Of a stretch of 64,000 nt of DNA, positions 59,696 through 64,000 are shown piece after piece. The position numbers and the translations under genes are program-made. The DNA is from Variovorax sp. MHTC-1. Its GTDB lineage: Bacteria; Pseudomonadota; Gammaproteobacteria; Burkholderiales; Burkholderiaceae_C. Position 1 is the first letter of the stretch. Each line of letters starts with the position of its first letter. The stretch covers positions 49,966 to 113,965 of the forward strand of contig NZ_RWKI01000014.1 of NCBI RefSeq assembly GCF_003984645.1, written 5' to 3'. Under the pieces are notes generated by a model that saw only the letters and a program-made list of their open reading frames with translations, was not told the DNA's origin and did not search any database.

Positions 59696-60208
59696 ATGGG
59701 TGCGAAGAAGCGGCCGGCGGACGCGGTGGATGCGATCCTCGATCAGTGGCGGCGCGAGCGTCCGGACCTGGACGTGGGCGCGATGGGCACCATCGGCCGC
59801 ATCAAGCGCTGCGCGGCGCTGCTGCAGCGCGAGCTCGACCGATGCTTCGCGGACTTCGGCATGACGCGCTGGGAGTTCGACGTACTGGCCACGCTGCGGC
59901 GCTCCGGCGCGCCCTACTGCCTGGCACCGACCGCCCTCTTCTCGTCGCTCATGATCAGCTCCGGCACCATGACGCACCGCCTCAAGGGGCTGGAGTCGCG
60001 CGGCTTCGTGAAGCGCATCGCCAGCCGCGAGGATGCGCGCAGCATGCTGGTGCAGCTCACGCCGGCCGGCCTGAAGCTGATCGACCGCGCGGTGGAGGCG
60101 CATGTGGCGAACGAGCAGCGCCTGCTGGCATCCATCAAGTCCGCGGACCTCGCGGCGCTCGATGCGCGCCTGGCCCTGCTGCTCGCCGCGCTGGAACCCA
60201 GGGAGTGA
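59696..60208 (+). CDS. MarR family transcriptional regulator
   Basis: A 170-residue MarR protein: LDQWRRERPDLDVGAMGTIG, CFADFGMTRWEFDVLATLRR, PTALFSSLMISSGTMTHRLK (recognition helix), GLESRGFVKRIASREDARSM (wing). Longer N-terminus than simple MarR. It should control the divergent EamA exporter. The ATG at 59696 is preferred; the frame is open upstream but would run through the operators. Confidence 0.9.
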   Translation: MGAKKRPADAVDAILDQWRRERPDLDVGAMGTIGRIKRCAALLQRELDRCFADFGMTRWEFDVLATLRRSGAPYCLAPTALFSSLMISSGTMTHRLKGLESRGFVKRIASREDARSMLVQLTPAGLKLIDRAVEAHVANEQRLLASIKSADLAALDARLALLLAALEPRE

Positions 60209-60211
60209 CCG

Positions 60212-60874
60212 ATGCTGCTCGATGACACGCTGCGTGCCCTGATCGCCGAACGGCTTCGCGTCTTCGAGCGCCAGGCGCTGAGCGCCGTCCCCGGCTCGAG
60301 GCGTGCGGCCGTCGCCCTTGCGCTCATCGAGGAAGGCGCCGGCGCGGCGCTGCCGGGACTTCCCGCGCCCGCGGCCTGGAGCCGCGACGCCGCGGTGCTG
60401 CTGACCCGGCGCCCGTCCCACATGCGCAATCACCCGGGGCAATGGGCGCTGCCGGGCGGCAGCATCGACGGCGCCGAGTCGCCGGAACAGGCTGCGCTGC
60501 GCGAACTGCACGAGGAAGTCGGCCTCGAGCTCGACGACAGCGCGATCCTCGGCCGGCTCGACGACTTCGTCACCCGCTCCGGCTTCGCGATCACGCCGGT
60601 CGTGGTCTGGGCCGGCGCCGCACGCGCGCTGGTGGCCAGCGAGGCCGAGGTCGCCAGCATCCACCGCATTCCGGTTGCCGAGTTCATGCGCGCGGATGCG
60701 CCGCTGCTCGACCCCATCGAGGACAGCGTGCACCCGGTGCTGCGCATGCCGGTCGGCGACGCCTGGATCGCGGCACCGACAGCGGCCTTCCTCTATCAGT
60801 TCCGCGAGCTGTGCATCGCCGGGCGCACCACGCGCGTCGCGCATTTCGAGCAGCCGCTGTTCGCGCGCCGCTAG
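60212..60874 (+). CDS. Nudix hydrolase, coenzyme A pyrophosphatase type
   Basis: A 220-residue Nudix enzyme. VLLTRRPSHMRNHPGQWALP and the full Nudix box (GGSIDGAESPEQAALRELHE then EVGL) are visible, together with the CoA-type upstream motif (RRPSHMRNHPGQ). It probably cleaves CoA or related pyrophosphates. It starts 3 bp after the MarR stop and may be co-transcribed. Confidence 0.88.
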   Translation: MLLDDTLRALIAERLRVFERQALSAVPGSRRAAVALALIEEGAGAALPGLPAPAAWSRDAAVLLTRRPSHMRNHPGQWALPGGSIDGAESPEQAALRELHEEVGLELDDSAILGRLDDFVTRSGFAITPVVVWAGAARALVASEAEVASIHRIPVAEFMRADAPLLDPIEDSVHPVLRMPVGDAWIAAPTAAFLYQFRELCIAGRTTRVAHFEQPLFARR

Positions 60875-60893
60875 CTGGCGGACTTCGCACTAG

Positions 60894-61961
60894 CTACTCG
60901 ATCACCGCATCCGCCGACGCCAGGACCGAGCGCGGCACCACGATGCCGAGCGCCTTGACGGCCCTCCTGTCGATCACCAGCTCCAGCTTGGTGGCCTGCT
61001 CGAACGGAATTTCGGCCGGCTTCGCGCCCTTGAGGATCTGGTGGACCAGCGCTGCCGCACGCCTGAACATGGCGGGGAAGTCCGATTGGTACGAGGCCAG
61101 GCCGCCGCCGGTCAGGAAGTCGCGGCCGCCCCACACGGAAGGCATGCGCCGCCGCAGGCACAACTCGTTGAGCCGAACCCGATGCGTGTACGTGTTGGCG
61201 TCGGCGAGCACGACCAGGCCGCCGATCCCATCGCGTGCCATGGCGTCGAACGCGCCTTCGAAATCGTCCGGCCCCCGGGCCTGGTACAGGGAGATCTTGA
61301 CCCCGAGCGTTCGCTCCCATTTGGGCATTTCGCTGCTCAGACCACCGCGCTGCACGGCGTTGGGATTGCTCAGGATTCCGATCCGACGCGCAGTCGGCAC
61401 CAGTTCGCTCACGAGCTGCAAACGCTTGGCGACGACTTCCTGGGCAAACGCACTGATGCCGGTGATGTTCCCGCCGGGGCGCGCCATCGTCTCCGCGAGC
61501 TTCATCTCGACGGGGTCATCGACGCTGGCGGCAACCACCGGGACAGTGCGGGTTGCATCCCTGGCAACCCGCGCCGGCGCAGGAAAGGCCGCGACCAGGA
61601 CATCGGGTTCGAGGCGCAGCAACTCGTCGGCCAGCTCGCGAAGGCGCTCATGCCTGCCCTCGGCCGATCGGTATTCGACGACGATGTTCTGGCCCTCGAC
61701 GTAGCCGAACTCGCGCAGCCCCTGTCGAAAGGGTTCGACGACCGCTTGCTGCAAGACCTGATCGATCGGCGGCTCGATCAGGAACCCGATGCGCGCCTTG
61801 CGACCCACGACCTGCGCCAGCACCGGCTGCGGCGGCGCCAACAGGGCGAACGCCGCGGCAAGCGCTGTTCGACGATCGATCCGGCAGCCATGTCCATCCG
61901 GCAAGGGCCTCGAGAATCTGCACGCTGCGCGGCAGCTCGACGCGATGCGGATCGAATTCAT
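60894..61961 (-). CDS. ABC-type (TrpX/ABC_sub_bind) substrate-binding protein
   Basis: A 355-residue exported binding protein: twin-Arg-like signal region (DRRTALAAAFALLAPPQPVL), then IGFLIEPPIDQVLQQAVVEP, LREFGYVEGQNIVVEYRSAE, LADELLRLEPDVLVAAFPAP and RPGGNITGISAFAQEVVAKR, family hallmarks. The extended start (MNSIRIASSCRAAC) may be too long; a start nearer DRRTALAA is possible. No permease or ATPase gene follows, so it is an orphan component. Confidence 0.82.
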   Translation of the reverse strand: MNSIRIASSCRAACRFSRPLPDGHGCRIDRRTALAAAFALLAPPQPVLAQVVGRKARIGFLIEPPIDQVLQQAVVEPFRQGLREFGYVEGQNIVVEYRSAEGRHERLRELADELLRLEPDVLVAAFPAPARVARDATRTVPVVAASVDDPVEMKLAETMARPGGNITGISAFAQEVVAKRLQLVSELVPTARRIGILSNPNAVQRGGLSSEMPKWERTLGVKISLYQARGPDDFEGAFDAMARDGIGGLVVLADANTYTHRVRLNELCLRRRMPSVWGGRDFLTGGGLASYQSDFPAMFRRAAALVHQILKGAKPAEIPFEQATKLELVIDRRAVKALGIVVPRSVLASADAVIE

Positions 61962-62212
61962 GGCTGTCTCCTTCTGCGGCGACGACCTGAGGCTACTTCA
62001 GCAGCAAAAAAAAGCGAATGGGTCGAAGCGGTAAACGGCAGACACAAGCGCCTTAGGAAGCTCTAGCGATTCTTTCAGCCCACTTCAGGACTTGCAAGCG
62101 ACGTGCTGCTGGAGGCCGGACAGCTGCACGTGCCGGAGCGCCACTCCCCCTGGCCATCTATGCGCCGGAGCCCTCTGCCGTGCGGCTGGTGCATCCTGCT
62201 GCGCGCGGACCT

Positions 62213-62617
62213 TCACTTGGTCACCACGATCGGGTTCCCCTTCTCGACGAGATAGGTGGCGAGCTCGGCCGCGTCGCCGCTGCCGACGTTCCTCGCCGCG
62301 TGGGCCGCTCCCGCCGGGATGAACAGCGACTCGCCGGCCTTGAGCGTGATGGGCGGCTTGCCCTCGAACTGGTACTCCAGCGAGCCTTCGAGCGCGTAGG
62401 CGATCTCTTCGCCCGGATGCGTGTGCATGCCGAACGCCGCTCCGGGGGCGAAGTCGACGCGCACCTGGATCACCTCGCGTCCGTGGCTGCCGAGGTCGTG
62501 CCGCAGCGCCTGGGTGCGCCCGATGCCCGAGGGTTGCTGCGCCTGCGCCAGAAGCGGGGCCAGGCTGCTGCCGGCGATCAGCACCGCTGCCGCCATCATT
62601 CGAATCGTTGGCTTCAT
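62213..62617 (-). CDS. exported cupin-domain protein
   Basis: A 134-residue single-cupin protein with signal peptide (MKPTIRMMAAAVLIAGSSLA ending AQAQ). Cupin motif 1 (FGMHTHPGEEIAYALEGSLE) has the His/His/Glu metal ligands; motif 2 (GESLFIPAGAAHAARNV) supplies the last His. Role unknown, periplasmic. Confidence 0.88.
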   Translation of the reverse strand: MKPTIRMMAAAVLIAGSSLAPLLAQAQQPSGIGRTQALRHDLGSHGREVIQVRVDFAPGAAFGMHTHPGEEIAYALEGSLEYQFEGKPPITLKAGESLFIPAGAAHAARNVGSGDAAELATYLVEKGNPIVVTK

Positions 62618-62648
62618 GGGGATTCCTTGTTCAGCTCGGGTCGATTGC

Positions 62649-63029
62649 TCAGCTGCCCTCGGTGACGCCGCGCGCGGCGGTGGCCCTGGCTTCGGCCTGC
62701 ACGGTGCGGCGATCGGTGGTGCTGGCGCCGCGGGAGACGACGCCTGCGGCAGCAACGTCGCCGTAGGGGTTCCCCTCGCGGGCAATGGCAACGGCCTGCG
62801 CACGCACGCCGGTGCGGTCGAGCGGGTTCGCGAGACGGGGGGCCACGCCTGCGAAAGCCGCCTCGCCGTAGGCGTCGGCGCGGTGTGCAGCAGTCACGGC
62901 CTGGGCACGCACCTCCGCGCGGCTTGAAGTCGAGTTGAATTTCAGTACGCCTTGGTACTCTTCCGCGCCCGCGCCCATGGCGAACAACGAAGAGAAGGCG
63001 GTGACGGTCAGGATGGTGGAGATCTTCAT
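62649..63029 (-). CDS. exported small repeat protein (DUF4148-like)
   Basis: A 126-residue exported protein: signal MKISTILTVTAFSSLFAMGA ending GAGAEEYQG, then three degenerate repeats RAEVRAQAVTAAHRADAYGE, RTGVRAQAVAIAREGNPYGD and RTVQAEARATAA. This helical repeat pattern is common in small exported Burkholderiales proteins of unknown function. It lies 31 bp upstream of the cupin gene on the same strand. Confidence 0.78.
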   Translation of the reverse strand: MKISTILTVTAFSSLFAMGAGAEEYQGVLKFNSTSSRAEVRAQAVTAAHRADAYGEAAFAGVAPRLANPLDRTGVRAQAVAIAREGNPYGDVAAAGVVSRGASTTDRRTVQAEARATAARGVTEGS

Positions 63030-63400
63030 TTCATTTCTTTCAAGGTATGTGGCTGTCGAGGGTCCTCGTGTTCGTCGTCAGCCAGTTCGACGCAGGACTC
63101 GGACCGATTCGGCAGGGCCGTTCAGAACCGATGGGAGCGATTCTTGGGGCGGAACATCCCGCGAGCTGCGTGGACCGTATGCCTGTGTATCCGGGCCGGC
63201 TTTCACAACAGTAAATTTCACTGTCGACGCTTTGCAGGCCCGCCCGGCGCTGGCGGGATCCGCCGAGACGAAACGTACTGTGTGCGGCCTCGCGCGGGAC
63301 ACAGACGCATACGTTCTGCGCCCCAAAGAGGCGGCGCTCCACTGAAGATTCGGCTGCTCTAACAGGTCCTCATCCCTCAGACAAAGCCGAAGGAAACACC
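63030..63400. other. 371-bp non-coding gap
   Basis: No convincing gene. It contains a dyad ACAGT-AAATTTC-ACTGT (63208-63224) that could be an operator, and the promoters for the divergent exported proteins on either side. Open frames in it have atypical codon use. Confidence 0.5.
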
Positions 63401-63862
63401 ATGCGATCCTCTTTCAGACACCTTGCCATCGCCGCTGCCGGCGCGATCTTCTGCGCCGCAGCCTGGGCGCAAACTGCCGCGGATACCGGACGGCCGGCGG
63501 CTGTCATTCCGCTGGAATCGGAAGCGCCGCCGAAGCTCCATGTGTATGCGCCGTTGGCCGGGCCCCTGGCCCGGGGGGTCGTCATCGTCCAGTACCGCAC
63601 GGAGAACACGCGAATCATCCCGGTCTTCGGCGCGGCCGCCGTCGAGGTATCGCCCCGGGTCGGCCATCTGCACGTGACACTCGACGACCGGCCCGGCACC
63701 TGGGCCCACACGAGCGCGGATCCCATCATCGTGGTGGGCTTGAAGCCCGGCGCGCACAAGATGCTGATCGAACTTGCCGATCCGAATCACAAGATCATTG
63801 CCAGCGAAACGATCAACGTGACTGTCCCGGAGCAGAAGGCGGCCGAAGCCCACAAGCACTGA
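63401..63862 (+). CDS. DUF6130-like exported protein
   Basis: A 153-residue exported protein: signal MRSSFRHLAIAAAGAIFCAA ending AAWAQ, then a beta-sandwich-like domain (KLHVYAPLAGPLARGVVIVQ, RIIPVFGAAAVEVSPRVGHL, HVTLDDRPGTWAHT, IVVGLKPGAHKMLIELADPN). It matches the DUF6130 pattern, function unknown. A GAAGGAAAC site precedes the ATG. Confidence 0.8.
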   Translation: MRSSFRHLAIAAAGAIFCAAAWAQTAADTGRPAAVIPLESEAPPKLHVYAPLAGPLARGVVIVQYRTENTRIIPVFGAAAVEVSPRVGHLHVTLDDRPGTWAHTSADPIIVVGLKPGAHKMLIELADPNHKIIASETINVTVPEQKAAEAHKH

Positions 63863-63922
63863 TCGACAGTTCTCGCCGCTAGTCCGCTGAATCATTGAAA
63901 TGGGCGGTGAGGGACGCCCGAG

Positions 63923-64000
63923 ACGGGATGCGATGCAAGGCGCAAAGCACAGCGATACCCGTAGGTATCGCGAGCATTTGCAACGCCGCAGCGCGCCCGT
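63923..64000. repeat. imperfect palindromic repeat cut by window end
   Basis: Core hairpin GCGATACC-CGTA-GGTATCGC (63952-63971) within a longer imperfect inverted repeat from ACGGG (63923) to CCCGT (63996-64000). The symmetry ends at the window edge, so the full element may be longer. It resembles a dispersed intergenic palindrome. Confidence 0.55.

Noticed and set aside
62090..62212. Possible remnant of a LysR C-terminus (frame with LAIYAPEPSAVRLVHP)
   Set aside because: Too short, needs a frame change and no second landmark; cannot be told from chance.
62935..63345. Plus-strand ORF of about 136 codons in the gap before the DUF6130-like gene
   Set aside because: Codon use unlike neighbours, overlaps the start of the minus-strand repeat protein, no family resemblance.

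Overview
The window is high-GC DNA from a betaproteobacterium, most likely a Comamonadaceae member close to Variovorax. This rests on protein style and gene content: Bug/TTT solute-binding transport, amgK-murU cell-wall recycling, DUF6172, PaoABC-type oxidoreductase and typical Burkholderiales intergenic repeats. It is an inference, since no rRNA or marker alignment was possible. I saw no rRNA, tRNA, CRISPR array or insertion sequence. Genes are densely packed, often with 1-8 bp stop/start overlaps.

Region by region: (1) 1-8.6 kb is envelope and ribosome housekeeping. A minus-strand run amgK-rsmE-M20 peptidase-yidB-MFS diverges from lptD-surA-rsmA, which ends in a strong terminator. (2) 8.6-12.3 kb holds a secreted barnase-like RNase with its barstar-like inhibitor, then malic enzyme. 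(3) 12.4-18.5 kb is a five-gene plus-strand cassette: SPFH/SHOCT protein, zinc-ribbon DUF4178 membrane protein, DUF350 protein, membrane-embedded aminopropyltransferase and exported flavin oxidase. I consider it the best candidate for a poorly described system. (4) 18.6-19.6 kb is a ParD-like/zeta-like toxin-antitoxin pair, followed by convergent aminopeptidase P. (5) 21-26 kb carries two tandem paralogous lipoproteins of unknown function with TTG starts and related leaders. (6) 26-30.3 kb has speD-murU divergent from tkt-gap.

(7) 30.3-32.8 kb is a decaying block: an ABM-family gene stopped by an amber codon, an MBL-fold gene with an in-frame stop and lost metal ligands, and a surviving BetR/receiver regulator. 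(8) 32.8-36.4 kb: hydrolase, M14-type peptidase, a 43-residue ORF, two VOC proteins and a TetR regulator with operator-like palindromes. (9) 36.5-41.8 kb: doxX-paoABC-like molybdoenzyme operon divergent from a LysR gene. (10) 41.8-47.7 kb: alkyladenine glycosylase convergent with a 1749-residue FAAL-PCP-C-A-PCP synthetase whose adenylation pocket reads like a glycine code. (11) 47.8-49 kb: small conserved unknowns. (12) 49-58.7 kb: a catabolic and transport cluster (hydratase, Bug protein, aminotransferase, GntR, YdiJ-like FAD/Fe-S dehydrogenase, MarR, TctB, TctA), probably for import and oxidation of a 2-hydroxy- or dicarboxylic acid. (13) 58.7-64 kb: EamA exporter with divergent MarR, Nudix hydrolase, ABC-type binding protein, cupin and small exported proteins, ending in a palindromic repeat cut by the window edge.

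Regulatory palindromes recur in divergent gaps (ParD/zeta, TetR/VOC, GntR/aminotransferase, two MarR loci). A family of intergenic repeats of about 55 bp appears at several gene ends and even supplies the C-terminus of the EamA protein.
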